Part shown: piece after piece, positions 35,821-44,757 of the stretch
Numbering within the stretch: the first letter of the stretch is position 1
Layout: each line of letters starts with the position of its first letter
Position numbers and translations under genes: made by a program
The notes under the pieces: generated by a model
What the model saw: the letters and a program-made list of their open reading frames with translations, nothing else
The model's database searches: none
What the model was told of the DNA's origin: nothing
NCBI RefSeq assembly: GCF_001548035.1
Contig: NZ_AP014723.1
Coordinates: forward strand, 2,294,001 to 2,358,000
DNA length: 64,000 nt
Reading direction: 5' to 3'
DNA from: Sulfurospirillum sp. UCH001
GTDB taxonomy: Bacteria; Campylobacterota; Campylobacteria; Campylobacterales; Sulfurospirillaceae

Positions 35821-37095
35821 ATGAAAAAAATCGCTGTCGTACTTTTAAGTACCGTTGTTTGTGGCACTTTGGCGAGTGCTAAGATTGTTCAACAATTTGA
35901 ACCAGAAAAAGACACTTCTGCTTTTAAAGGTAAGCCTGAAGTAAGTTTTAACACGGATTTAACATTTAATTATCAAGGGTTAAGTCAACAATATGAACTT
36001 GGTAACCCAGGAACTACTAGAGAAGTGACTTTACAGCAGGGGTTGTCTTTACCACAAGCTAATTTTGATATTAATGCAAAAGTTATGAGTGGATTTAATG
36101 TTAAGTTAGAAACAATGCTTTCTTCTCACCACCACAATGAGACTTATGTTAAAGGTGGTTATGCAACGATTGATAATCTAGATTTTATTGCACCAGGTTT
36201 TGCATCTGATTTAATGCGCAATATGACCATTAAAGTTGGTGTTGACGATATTAACTTTGGTGATGACCAATACAGAAGAAGCGATAATGCAGATGTTATG
36301 AGAAATCCATTTGTTCATAATATGGGTGTTGAATCTTATATGCAAGCACCACATATTGAGATATATTATAGAATTCCAGCCATCAGTTCACTTGTCATGG
36401 TTGGTATCACTAATGGACAAGTAAATCCTGATGATGTTACAGAATCTCATACAGCAGGTAGCTCAAATCGTCCTGCAGGCTATGCTAAATTTGCATTTGA
36501 CAACCAACTTAATGATACTCTTCGTATAAGACTTTCTGAATCAGTTTATTATGTTAGTGGAACAAATAAAGGAAGCAGTTTATATAGTGGTGATAAAGCA
36601 GGTACTGTTTCAAGAAAAATTTTCGACTCTGATACATTTGCTAATGGTAAATGGACTAATAATGACAATGACTTTGGAGCATTGTGGAATGCTATGTCAG
36701 GATTTTCGGATTTAACTGTTTCAAAAACAAACTTTTTCACACGATTCTATGATACAGAATTTTATGCAATGTTAGAAATAGCTGATGGTGCTGATGCAAG
36801 TGATAAAGATATGAAAATGACCCATTATGCCCTTGACTTAGTTCAACGCTTCAATAATGATAAATTCTGGGTAGCAGGCCGTTATGAGAATGCTGTTGTT
36901 GAATATGCAGATGCAACTAATGATTTAGGTGATGCTGAAATGACTCAATGGCAGCTAGGTCTGGGTTGGTTTCTCTCTAAAAATGCAGTAGCAAAACTTG
37001 AATATATTGATCATAAGCGAGAGAAAAACTCAACATTTGTTGGTGGTAATGCAGAATTTAAAGGTTACATGATTTCAACAGCGCTTAGCTTCTAA
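35821..37095 (+). CDS. Outer-membrane beta-barrel-like protein
   Basis: 424 residues with a signal peptide (about 1-20, CGTLASA), then alternating short hydrophobic strands rich in Asn, Asp, Tyr and Gly, ending in an aromatic C-terminus (FKGYMISTALSF), as in outer-membrane porins. No named family recognised. Strong ribosome site (GGAGG). Eighteen bases later the YceI gene starts, so they form one unit under the copy B element. Confidence 0.7.
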   Translation: MKKIAVVLLSTVVCGTLASAKIVQQFEPEKDTSAFKGKPEVSFNTDLTFNYQGLSQQYELGNPGTTREVTLQQGLSLPQANFDINAKVMSGFNVKLETMLSSHHHNETYVKGGYATIDNLDFIAPGFASDLMRNMTIKVGVDDINFGDDQYRRSDNADVMRNPFVHNMGVESYMQAPHIEIYYRIPAISSLVMVGITNGQVNPDDVTESHTAGSSNRPAGYAKFAFDNQLNDTLRIRLSESVYYVSGTNKGSSLYSGDKAGTVSRKIFDSDTFANGKWTNNDNDFGALWNAMSGFSDLTVSKTNFFTRFYDTEFYAMLEIADGADASDKDMKMTHYALDLVQRFNNDKFWVAGRYENAVVEYADATNDLGDAEMTQWQLGLGWFLSKNAVAKLEYIDHKREKNSTFVGGNAEFKGYMISTALSF

Positions 37096-37112
37096 TTTGA
37101 TAAGGATTTAAT

Positions 37113-37595
37113 GTGAAAAAATTGATTTGTAGCCTTTTGCTTTTATCAGGCTTAGTTTACGCTGAAAATGTTGAAATTCATGGAACATCAACACTCCATG
37201 ATTGGAAAATGGTATCAAACGAAACACAAACTGTTTTCGAAAATGATGGTTCAAAAATTACAAAATTGAACGTTTCAGTTCAAATTAAAACACTTAAAAG
37301 TGGTGATTCAGGCTTAGATGAGAAAGCCTATGAGACACTTAAAATTGATAGAAACAATGTTATCACCTTCAAACTTCTTGAAGCAGATTTAGCAGCTGGA
37401 ACTATCAAGGGTGTTTTCAAAGTTCTTGATAAAGAGCGAACAGAAACTTTAAAACCAGAAGTACTAACACTTGATCGTGTTGCTGGTAATTTTAAAGTCA
37501 AAATGACTGAATTTGGACTTGAAGTTCCTTCTGTTATGTTTGGTGCTATCAAATCAGGTGATGAAGTAACTGTTAAGTACGACATCAAAAAATAA
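37113..37595 (+). CDS. YceI family periplasmic protein (first)
   Basis: 160 residues with a GTG start (AAGG seven bases upstream; the overlapping ATG is followed directly by TGA). Signal peptide (LICSLLLLSGLVYA) and YceI/lipocalin-like features: IHGTSTLHDWKM near the mature N-terminus and KVKMTEFGLEVPSVMFGAIKSGDEV at the end. YceI proteins bind isoprenoid or lipid-like ligands in the periplasm. Cotranscribed with the porin-like gene. Confidence 0.8.
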   Translation: MKKLICSLLLLSGLVYAENVEIHGTSTLHDWKMVSNETQTVFENDGSKITKLNVSVQIKTLKSGDSGLDEKAYETLKIDRNNVITFKLLEADLAAGTIKGVFKVLDKERTETLKPEVLTLDRVAGNFKVKMTEFGLEVPSVMFGAIKSGDEVTVKYDIKK

Positions 37596-37611
37596 GATCT
37601 TTTTACCCATG

Positions 37612-37647
37612 AAGAGAGGACAAGTGCCGCCAAGCTTCCTCTCTTCT
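37612..37647 (+). terminator. Terminator-like hairpin after the YceI gene
   Basis: GAAGAGAGG (37612-37620) and CCTCTCTTC (37639-37647), perfect 9-bp stem, 18-base loop. Confidence 0.65.
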
Positions 37648-37764
37648 ATCTCCTTGAATAATAGATAAAAGCATGGCTATATTTTAGTATATAGTCATGG
37701 TTTTGTCATATTATTATGATATAGTTTATCAATTTTATTGTACTATTTCATTCTTTATTGTCCT

Positions 37765-37795
37765 AAAAGTACAATAATTTGCGATGAAAATCTAT
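37765..37795 (+). promoter_or_regulatory. 31-bp activator box, copy C (DoxX gene)
   Basis: AAAAGTACAAT, 10 variable bases, GAAAATCTAT; ends exactly 22 bp before TATACT (37818-37823). The upstream ~100 bp hold further imperfect palindromes, e.g. ATGGCTATAT...ATATAGTCAT. Confidence 0.75.
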
Positions 37796-37853
37796 GGATA
37801 CATTGAGCAAAAGCCATTATACTTCGTACATGTAATACAACAAGGAGTATAGT

Positions 37854-38285
37854 GTGTTCTATGTAGAAAAAAAATTAGCCAAGTATATGACGGATGAAAG
37901 AGGTAAATTGCTGTTACGCTCTAGCATTGCTATCTTGATGCTTTTTCATGGATTTAAAAAATTAAATTATGGCATTAGTGGAGTCAAGGCATTGGTACTT
38001 CAAGCAGGGTTACCAGAGTTTTTAGCTTATGGCGTTTATATGGGAGAGCTTATTATCCCTTTTTTATTGATTGCTGGGCTTTTTACACGTTTCAGCGCAC
38101 TCATCCTAAGCTCAACAATGGGTGTTGCCATCTATCTTGGCTTTACCGATAAACTTTTAATGTTAGATGCTAAAACAGGAGGTCCGTTAATCGAACTTCC
38201 ATTACTCTACCTTTTAGTATCACTTAGTATTGTTTTTTTAGGTGCTGGAAAATACAGCTTAGATCGAAAATTACATCTTACATAA
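37854..38285 (+). CDS. DoxX family membrane protein
   Basis: 143 residues, GTG start after AAGGAG. Four membrane segments; SSIAILMLFHGFKKLNYGISG and GVYMGELIIPFLLIAGLFTRFSAL match the DoxX/DoxD-like family (terminal-oxidase-associated or quinone-linked membrane proteins). Single gene driven from the copy C element, followed by the second AraC gene. Confidence 0.82.
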   Translation: MFYVEKKLAKYMTDERGKLLLRSSIAILMLFHGFKKLNYGISGVKALVLQAGLPEFLAYGVYMGELIIPFLLIAGLFTRFSALILSSTMGVAIYLGFTDKLLMLDAKTGGPLIELPLLYLLVSLSIVFLGAGKYSLDRKLHLT

Positions 38286-38360
38286 AGATAAAGATATAAC
38301 GTATGAAGGAGTGAGAGCAGTGTTTCTACTTCTTCTGTTTTTGAGTATTAAGGAGATTAA

Positions 38361-39203
38361 ATGAACACTGAAGTTAAAATTTTTCATGATATGGACCCTA
38401 ATAGTCCTAATGAAGAAAAGAATTTCTTCATTGGAAAAATAAAACATTATGCCCCACCAACAGGCACACCACCGCCACTTCCACATAGGCATCCTTTTTA
38501 CGAAATTATTTTTGTTACACAGGGAGAAGGCATTATGAGAATCGACTTTGTCGATAGACCTATGCAAAAAGGTTCGTTATACTTGATGCTACCTTCCCAA
38601 ATCCATCTGCCTATTTATACTGGAGAGTTCCAAGGATTTTTGCTCCGTTTTGATCTCTCTATTTTTGCGGATAAAGCCTTTATGGAAAATCTCTCTATTT
38701 TCAATTTCGATTATCTTGCCGTCGAAGAACCTACATATAGTAATTTGGAAAATTTGCTTTTAAGTCTGCACGATGAATTCGTTACACAGCAAGCACTCAA
38801 ACAGTGCACGATCAACAATTTACTCAAACTCTTTTTAATCCAAGTTCAAAGATTATTGCCTGAGGTAGTGAATGAGACAGCGCAAACAACACTTTTTGGC
38901 GCCTTCAATACACTTTTAGAAGAAAATAATTATAAAATAAACACACCTATTTATTATGCTAAAAAACTAAAAATTTCTATTAAAACACTCAATCAGGTTG
39001 TCAAAGAGTATACGGGTATTCCTTGTGGTGAATATGTACGTTCTAAAACGATTATTGAAGCAAAAAGACTTTTATGCTATACCAATATGAACTCTAATGA
39101 AATTGCCACAACATTAGGATTTGAAGATGCCGCTTACTTTAGTCGCTTTTTTAAAAGAGAGACAGGATATTCACCTATTCATTACAGAAAACATTCCGCG
39201 TAA
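38361..39203 (+). CDS. AraC-family transcriptional regulator (second)
   Basis: 280 residues. N-terminal cupin region (PLPHRHPFYEIIFVTQGEG, LPSQIHLPIYTGEF) and C-terminal HTH pair (YYAKKLKISIKTLNQVVKE, SNEIATTLGFEDAAYFSRFF, KRETGYSPIHYR). Clearly paralogous to the first AraC protein, including the recognition helices, so both may bind the same element. Probably co-transcribed with doxX (75-bp gap, no terminator seen). Confidence 0.87.
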   Translation: MNTEVKIFHDMDPNSPNEEKNFFIGKIKHYAPPTGTPPPLPHRHPFYEIIFVTQGEGIMRIDFVDRPMQKGSLYLMLPSQIHLPIYTGEFQGFLLRFDLSIFADKAFMENLSIFNFDYLAVEEPTYSNLENLLLSLHDEFVTQQALKQCTINNLLKLFLIQVQRLLPEVVNETAQTTLFGAFNTLLEENNYKINTPIYYAKKLKISIKTLNQVVKEYTGIPCGEYVRSKTIIEAKRLLCYTNMNSNEIATTLGFEDAAYFSRFFKRETGYSPIHYRKHSA

Positions 39204-39204
39204 A

Positions 39205-39241
39205 TAAAAAAGATAGAAGCTCTTTTAAGGAACTTCTATCT
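39205..39241 (-). terminator. Rho-independent terminator of fdh cluster 2
   Basis: On the minus strand AGATAGAAG pairs with CTTCTATCT (39233-39241 with 39211-39219), followed by six T. It also lies behind the convergent second AraC gene. Confidence 0.82.
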
Positions 39242-39264
39242 CTAAAATAAAGGATGAGTAAGGA

Positions 39265-40164
39265 TTAAACCTTACCCTCCTCTTTAAGCTGTTTATACCA
39301 AGAGCTATGAAGAATAGCCACTTCCTCTTCCTCTTTGTACCCTGTAATCATCGAATGAATAGCGCCTTTAATGGCAATGGCTGCCATGTAGACATGTACC
39401 ATGAAGAACGTTGCTACTACCATTCCTAAGATATTGTGGACAATCGCGCAGACTCTTAGAACATCAATTTGACTCATTCCTAAGAAAGTAGCAATTGATG
39501 AAAGGTCTTTGTTTAAGAAGAACATCAAAACACCCGTGAGAATCATGACAATACCACCAGGCATTGCAATCCAGAACCATGCTTTTTGTCCTGCATTAAA
39601 CTTACCAGCAGGAACAGGTCTTTTCTCTTTTGAGAGATATCCACCCACGATCATCATCCATTTGATGTCATCACTGTTTGGGAACATATCACGTATCCAA
39701 GCGATAATCATCGGAAGAACCGTAATCGCAAAGACAGGTGTCGCTAAACCATGAAGGTTTTTAGCAATGCGCACAAATGTGCCACCACCAAAGAAGTCAC
39801 CAAATGCCATGATAAAGCCTGTTGGAGCAATCACTAAGAAAGAGATGGCTGCTAGATTATGCATAACGCGCATTAAAACGCTAAATGCAAAGATCTTTTT
39901 GCCATCATGCGAAAAGACTTTAGGGCCAATCATCCTATAGTGAATACCACCAGCGACAGGAACTAAAAAGAGTGCAATCAAAAACCCTTTCCAAAACCAT
40001 TCACGTTGGAGAAAGGTAAAAACCTCTCCAAACGCAGGATAATGAGAAATGGCATTAAGCATTGCAGTTCCATACAAAGGATCATCATATGTTCCTGTAC
40101 TCACAGCATATAACGATGAGACCGATAGAAACACGCTGCTTAAGAGCACAAGGTATTTTTTCAT
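39265..40164 (-). CDS. fdhC: Formate dehydrogenase cytochrome b subunit FdhC (copy 2)
   Basis: 299 residues, signal-like N-terminus (VFLSVSSLYA), four core membrane segments with haem-ligand-type histidines (VLMRVMHNLAAISF, AKNLHGLATPV, IVHNILGM, FMVHVYMA). Close paralogue of copy 1 (DWKWMMIVGGYLSKEKRPVP-like loop and C-terminus HSSWYKQLKEEGKV). Overlaps fdhB by four bases (ATGA). Confidence 0.9.
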   Translation of the reverse strand: MKKYLVLLSSVFLSVSSLYAVSTGTYDDPLYGTAMLNAISHYPAFGEVFTFLQREWFWKGFLIALFLVPVAGGIHYRMIGPKVFSHDGKKIFAFSVLMRVMHNLAAISFLVIAPTGFIMAFGDFFGGGTFVRIAKNLHGLATPVFAITVLPMIIAWIRDMFPNSDDIKWMMIVGGYLSKEKRPVPAGKFNAGQKAWFWIAMPGGIVMILTGVLMFFLNKDLSSIATFLGMSQIDVLRVCAIVHNILGMVVATFFMVHVYMAAIAIKGAIHSMITGYKEEEEVAILHSSWYKQLKEEGKV

Positions 40165-40793
40165 TGTGTTAGCCCTTTTCTACCTTGTTTACCATAGGCA
40201 AGGTTCCAAATATATGAATTACTCGCTTCTTTGCTCTGACCACGTGCCAATACTCTGGTGCGATATAGCTCAGAAACTTTCTCAGATGTTCCAATCATAA
40301 GCGCATTGGTTGCACACATTGCCGCACATGCAGGTACTTTTCCCTCAGCAATTCTATTTTGACCATAAGTATGGCGTTCTTTTTCAGAGTTAGTCTCCAA
40401 TGGTCCACCTGCACACATCGTACATTTATCCATCGCCCCTTTAGCACCAAAAACACCATCTCTTGGGAACTGTGGAGCACCAAATGGACATGCATACAAG
40501 CAGTAGCCACAACCGATACATTTGTTTTTATCGTGAAGAACAACACCGTCTTCTCTGATATAGAAACAATCGACAGGGCATACTTGAGAACATGGAGCAT
40601 CAGAGCAGTGCATACATGCAATAGAAACTGAAGTCTCTTTGCCTTCAACACCATCATTAAGAGTAACGACTTTACGACGTGCTACGCCAACAGGGAGTTC
40701 ATGCGCATTTTGGCACGAAACCACACATGCAAAACACTCAATACATCTATCGGTATCACAATAGAATTTTAATCTGCTATTGATATTTTCCAT
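40161..40793 (-). CDS. fdhB: Formate dehydrogenase iron-sulfur subunit FdhB (copy 2)
   Basis: 210 residues, four 4Fe-4S groups (CIECFACVVSC, CMHCSDAPCSQVC, CIGCGYCLYAC, CTMCAGG plus CAAMC). The central part is almost identical to copy 1, while the N-terminus (MENINSRLK) and C-terminus differ. Ribosome site AAGGAGA. Confidence 0.93.
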   Translation of the reverse strand: MENINSRLKFYCDTDRCIECFACVVSCQNAHELPVGVARRKVVTLNDGVEGKETSVSIACMHCSDAPCSQVCPVDCFYIREDGVVLHDKNKCIGCGYCLYACPFGAPQFPRDGVFGAKGAMDKCTMCAGGPLETNSEKERHTYGQNRIAEGKVPACAAMCATNALMIGTSEKVSELYRTRVLARGQSKEASNSYIWNLAYGKQGRKGLTQ

Positions 40794-40802
40794 GGTCTCT
40801 CC

Positions 40803-43667
40803 TTACGCTTTCTCTACGCGACATAAACCCGCGTTGAACTCTGAAATTTGGGTAATTGGGTCAAATCCGTAGTTAACAATCGTATTTGAACTCTCACCAA
40901 TGGTATACGGACGTGTTCCTTCTGGATAGTTTGCACTCAAATCTACACCTTGCATAATACCTGCAAAGTTGTACGGCATACAGATACGATCAGGAGTTAC
41001 GCTACGGTTGTAGTGTGCTCTAACCTTAATCTTTGTGCCTTGAGGTGCGTGAATCCACATCATGCCCTTATCTTCGATGCCATACTTGGATGCCAAGTCT
41101 GGGTGAATATTGGCAAACATCTCTGGTGTGATGCTTGAGAGGTATTTACTGGTTCGCTCTAACATACCAGCACCACTTAAGTTAACCAAACGCATACTGG
41201 TCATAACGGTTGGGAAATCTTTTGACCAATCTTGTTTTGTTTGCTCCGTGATGTAGCGCGTTGCAACCCTAAAGTTATTCGCTTGATCAGGCAATGCTGG
41301 GTATTTTTGTACCAAATCCCAACGTGGCGAGTGAATTGGCTCTCTATGAACAGGTACTGGATCTGGGAATTCCCAAACGATCGTACGCGCTCTTGCATTT
41401 CCGTAAACACACACACCGTATTCACGTGCATATTTTTGAATAAGTCCGCTAAAGTCCATCGCCCAGCTTGGTCCCATTTGCGCTTTCTCTTCTTCAGAGA
41501 GCGTAATGCCAAGAACTTTTTCAATATTTGCTTTAGTGAGTTGCGGGTAACCACCTTTGATTTTTTGACCTGGTAATGTTACAGTCTCATCGGCGATTTG
41601 GCTCACACCATTGTGCTCTAGTCCAAAACGATTTCTAAAGCCCATACCACCTTCATTGACTGGTTTGGAGACATCGTAAAGAACTGGTGAACCTGGATGT
41701 TTTTCATCCCAACATGGCCATGGAAGTCCATAGTATTCACCTTCCATCTCACCACGACCTTTAAGGGTTAATGGATCAAACAGATGCCAGTTTGCTTGAT
41801 GTTTACGTAAACGCTCTGGTGTCCAACCTGAAAGACCAATACTTTTTACCGTACGAGCGATTTCGCGAACTGCATCATCTGGCCATACAAAGTCATTTTT
41901 GTACTGAACAACGTTACCGCCTTCAACACGCATTTTCATGCCCTTAACGTACTCGTCATAGAAACCAAATTTTTTCGCGAATTCAAACATGACTTCATGA
42001 TCCGCTTTACTCTCATACAGTGGCTCAACAACTTGTGAACGCCATTGCGCTGAACGATTGGTCGCAGAGAGGGTTCCTTCACATTCAAACTGTGTAGCAA
42101 CAGGAAGAATGTAAACACCATCTTTTCTATCGGTAATAATCGCTGCTTCATTCACAAATGGCTCTGCAATAACCAGCATATCGAGTTTATCAATCGCTTC
42201 TTTGATTTTCACTTGCTGAGACATAGAGGTAATTCCCGTTCCTTGTACCCAAAGAACACGGATTGGTGCAGAAGAGGTTGTTTTTTCCTCTTGAAGAACA
42301 CCTTGCCACCATTTAGCAAGTGAGAAACCTTTAGCGTGCATCCATTTGCGTTCACCTTTATCATCAAGTTCAGGATGGAAACGATTTTGGAGATACTCTA
42401 AACTCACACCCCATGTTTTTGCATAGTATTGCCATGCCGCTTTATCCAAGCCGTAGTATCCAGGAAGTGAATCTGCAAGGTTTGCCATATCGGTAGCACC
42501 TTGAACGTTATCATGACCACGAATAATTTGACAACCGCCACCTGGTTTACCTGCATTACCTGTAACAAGAGCAAGGATTGGAAGCACACGTGTATTTGAA
42601 CTACCAACAGAGTGTTGTGTAATACCAAGTGACCATGCAATAGCAGCAGGTTTAGTTTTTGCATAAAGCTCAGCAACTTCAAGGATTTGAGCGACAGGAA
42701 CACCGCTAACATCTGAAGCAACTTCAGGTGTCCATTTCGCAGCTTCTGCTCTGATTTGATCCATTGCATAGGTTCTATGATCAATAAAATCTTTATCTTC
42801 CCAACCATTTTTGAAAATGACATGTAATAAGCCATATGCAAATGCAATATCTGTGCCCGGGCGTAGACGAACATAAATATCAGCTTTAGCAGCACTTCTA
42901 GTAAAGATAGGATCAACGACGATCAACTTCGCGCCTCTATCTTTGGCTTGTAAGAAATGTTTAAATCCAATTGGATTGGCTACTGCGGAGTTGGCTCCGA
43001 CCATCATAATTAACTTAGAATTTGCAACAACGTCACCAAAGTGATTTGTCATAGCACCATAACCCCATGTATTTGCCGCACCGGCAACAGAAGCGCTATG
43101 TCAGATTCTAGCTACGTGATCGATATTGTTTGTCCCCATAAAAGCGGCAAATTTTCTAAAGTAGTAAGACTGTTGATTATTGAATTTTGCTGAACCTAAC
43201 ATCATAAGTGTATCAGGACCATTCTCTTCTCTGATTTTTAACATTTTAGAAGAGATCTCATTAATCGCTTGCTCCCATGTTAAACGTTTCCATTGTCCGT
43301 TTTCTTTTTTCATTGGATATTTGATACGTTGTTTAGACTTGGTCAAATCGATTTGATCGGTTCCTTTACAACAATGGCTACCCTCACTGATCGGATGGTC
43401 ATGTGCTGGTTCTTGTCTTACCCATACACCGTTTTGCACTTCTGCAACAATACCACAACCTGCTGAACAAATCGAACAGATGGTTTTAACTTTTTTACTT
43501 CCTGGGAATGGGTTTTTTACCTCTTCCGCAGTCGCAGCTCTTATATTTTCTTCTTTTGCAAGAAGATTCCCTGCTCCAAAACTAGCACTTCCAAGAGCCG
43601 CCATTTTTAAAAATGAACGTCTTCCTATTTTGCTAGAGGAGAGTATTGGGTTTTCGCTTTTACTCAT
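40803..43667 (-). CDS. fdhA: Selenocysteine formate dehydrogenase catalytic subunit FdhA (copy 2)
   Basis: 954 residues with TGA at 43101-43103 read as selenocysteine 189 (ARI-U-HSA). Tat signal (GRRSFLKMAALGSASFG), 4Fe-4S motif CSICSAGCGIVAEV, GSHCCKGTDQID, bis-MGD motifs (TWGYGAMTNH, GANSAVANPIGF, GGGCQIIRGHDNVQGATDMA). Same overall length as copy 1 but clearly diverged, so this is an old paralogue or separately acquired isoenzyme, not a recent duplication. A bSECIS hairpin follows the UGA at the same 13-base distance. Confidence 0.96.
43073..43103 (-). promoter_or_regulatory. bSECIS element of fdhA copy 2
   Basis: UGA at 43101-43103, 13 bases, then TTGCC-GGTGC-GGCAA (43087 to 43073 on the minus strand). 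Relative to copy 1 one C-G pair has become U-A by two synonymous changes. Confidence 0.85.
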
Positions 43668-43681
43668 ATCTTCTCCTAGTG

Positions 43682-43885
43682 TTAATAGGTTCTCTTATAG
43701 TAGAGTTCCCATTCTTTTGTCTCTTTATAGACAATCTCTTTTTTTGGAGATTTGCCATAAACGACACCGTTACTGCCTTTTGCATCGCTTTTAGCACTTG
43801 CTAAAGCCACGCTCGTTCCAGCTGTTGCTACAACAGCGGTTGTTCCAAGGGCTTTTTTCAAAAAGTCCCTTCTGTTTTCTTGCAT
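43682..43885 (-). CDS. Small Tat-signal protein of the formate dehydrogenase operon (copy 2)
   Basis: 67 residues. Tat motif NRRDFLKKALG, hydrophobic TTAVVATAGTSVALASA, mature tail with KGSNGVVYGKSPKKEIVYKE. It has the same position before fdhA and the same tail pattern as copy 1, which supports a real functional partner of FdhA. Ribosome site GGAGG. Confidence 0.75.
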   Translation of the reverse strand: MQENRRDFLKKALGTTAVVATAGTSVALASAKSDAKGSNGVVYGKSPKKEIVYKETKEWELYYKRTY

Positions 43886-43984
43886 ACTCTACGCCTCCTT
43901 TTCCCGTTCAGGAATCAGTTTTTCACTCTAAAAAGAGTTACTCAAAAACGTTGATACGCTCTTTGGTAACCCTTTTTAGCATTG

Positions 43985-44040
43985 TGCAAAATTTGCATAT
44001 TTCAAGAGATAAAAAGTCTCTATTTATGCAAATTTTGCAT
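43985..44040. promoter_or_regulatory. Two palindromes 42 bp apart upstream of the fdh cluster 2 enzyme genes
   Basis: TGCAAAATTTGCA (43985-43997) and TGCAAATTTTGCA (44027-44039), centres 42 bp apart (about four helical turns), each followed by TATTT; between them lies AGAGA...TCTCT (44005-44021). Looks like a pair of regulator sites for a promoter before the small Tat protein gene. Confidence 0.55.
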
Positions 44041-44046
44041 ATTTAT

Positions 44047-44757
44047 CTACAAAACAATTTCGTCTAAATTTCGTCTGACTCGTTGAGTGAGTGGCTTACG
44101 ATCTCGTTGAATTGCAGCACTAACTCTCTCTGCACTCTCCACTTTTTGAGATGGAGCTACGTTTAAATAGAGTCTTTCAAAATCAATAAATGCTCTTAAA
44201 ATAATGGCAGTATTTTTATAGAAGAATGTTTGTTCATGTTGGGAGAGATGATCAATAAATTCATCGATACAATCATTGATAACATCCGCAAAAACTTCAC
44301 GTGAAAGTGTTAAGCTCTCAACATCTCCCTCAACGCCAGCTTGAATGAGTTTATTCATAAAGCGGAAGAGAAAAAGGATTTGATCTTCTGAATCATTGCA
44401 GATAGGCTTATTTTTTCTAAATTTTGAACGAAGTACTAATCCTGCAGCTTTGACTCTTTTTTGACCATCATCTCTGCCTTCGTCGTAATATGACGCGCTG
44501 AGAGGAATAAAAGAGCTCTCAGGAGAGACAAAGACATCGTCGTACTCCTGTTTTAAAGCAGTAAAACCTTCTGTTTTTAAATGGTTTTTAATTGATAAAA
44601 ATGCCTCTAGCGTGCTTTCATCTAAAGGATTTGCACTAAAAATATCTAACAATGTTTCAATATCAGCGTAAGCTTCTTCTTTTTCAACAAAATCCAATAT
44701 CTTTGCAAAAAAAGCGTAGTAGAGTAACCTTGCTTGATTAATTGCTTCTTGGTTCAT
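44047..44757 (-). CDS. TorD-family chaperone (copy 2)
   Basis: 236 residues, all-helical, with KQEYDDVFVSP (about 76) and SASYYDEG as in copy 1. Overlaps the upstream 4Fe-4S gene by four bases (ATGA). Presumed chaperone for FdhA copy 2. Confidence 0.83.
   Translation of the reverse strand: MNQEAINQARLLYYAFFAKILDFVEKEEAYADIETLLDIFSANPLDESTLEAFLSIKNHLKTEGFTALKQEYDDVFVSPESSFIPLSASYYDEGRDDGQKRVKAAGLVLRSKFRKNKPICNDSEDQILFLFRFMNKLIQAGVEGDVESLTLSREVFADVINDCIDEFIDHLSQHEQTFFYKNTAIILRAFIDFERLYLNVAPSQKVESAERVSAAIQRDRKPLTQRVRRNLDEIVL

Noticed and set aside
43095-43110. fdhA copy 2 apparent pseudogene
   Set aside because: Same reasoning as copy 1; reading through UGA gives a full-length protein.
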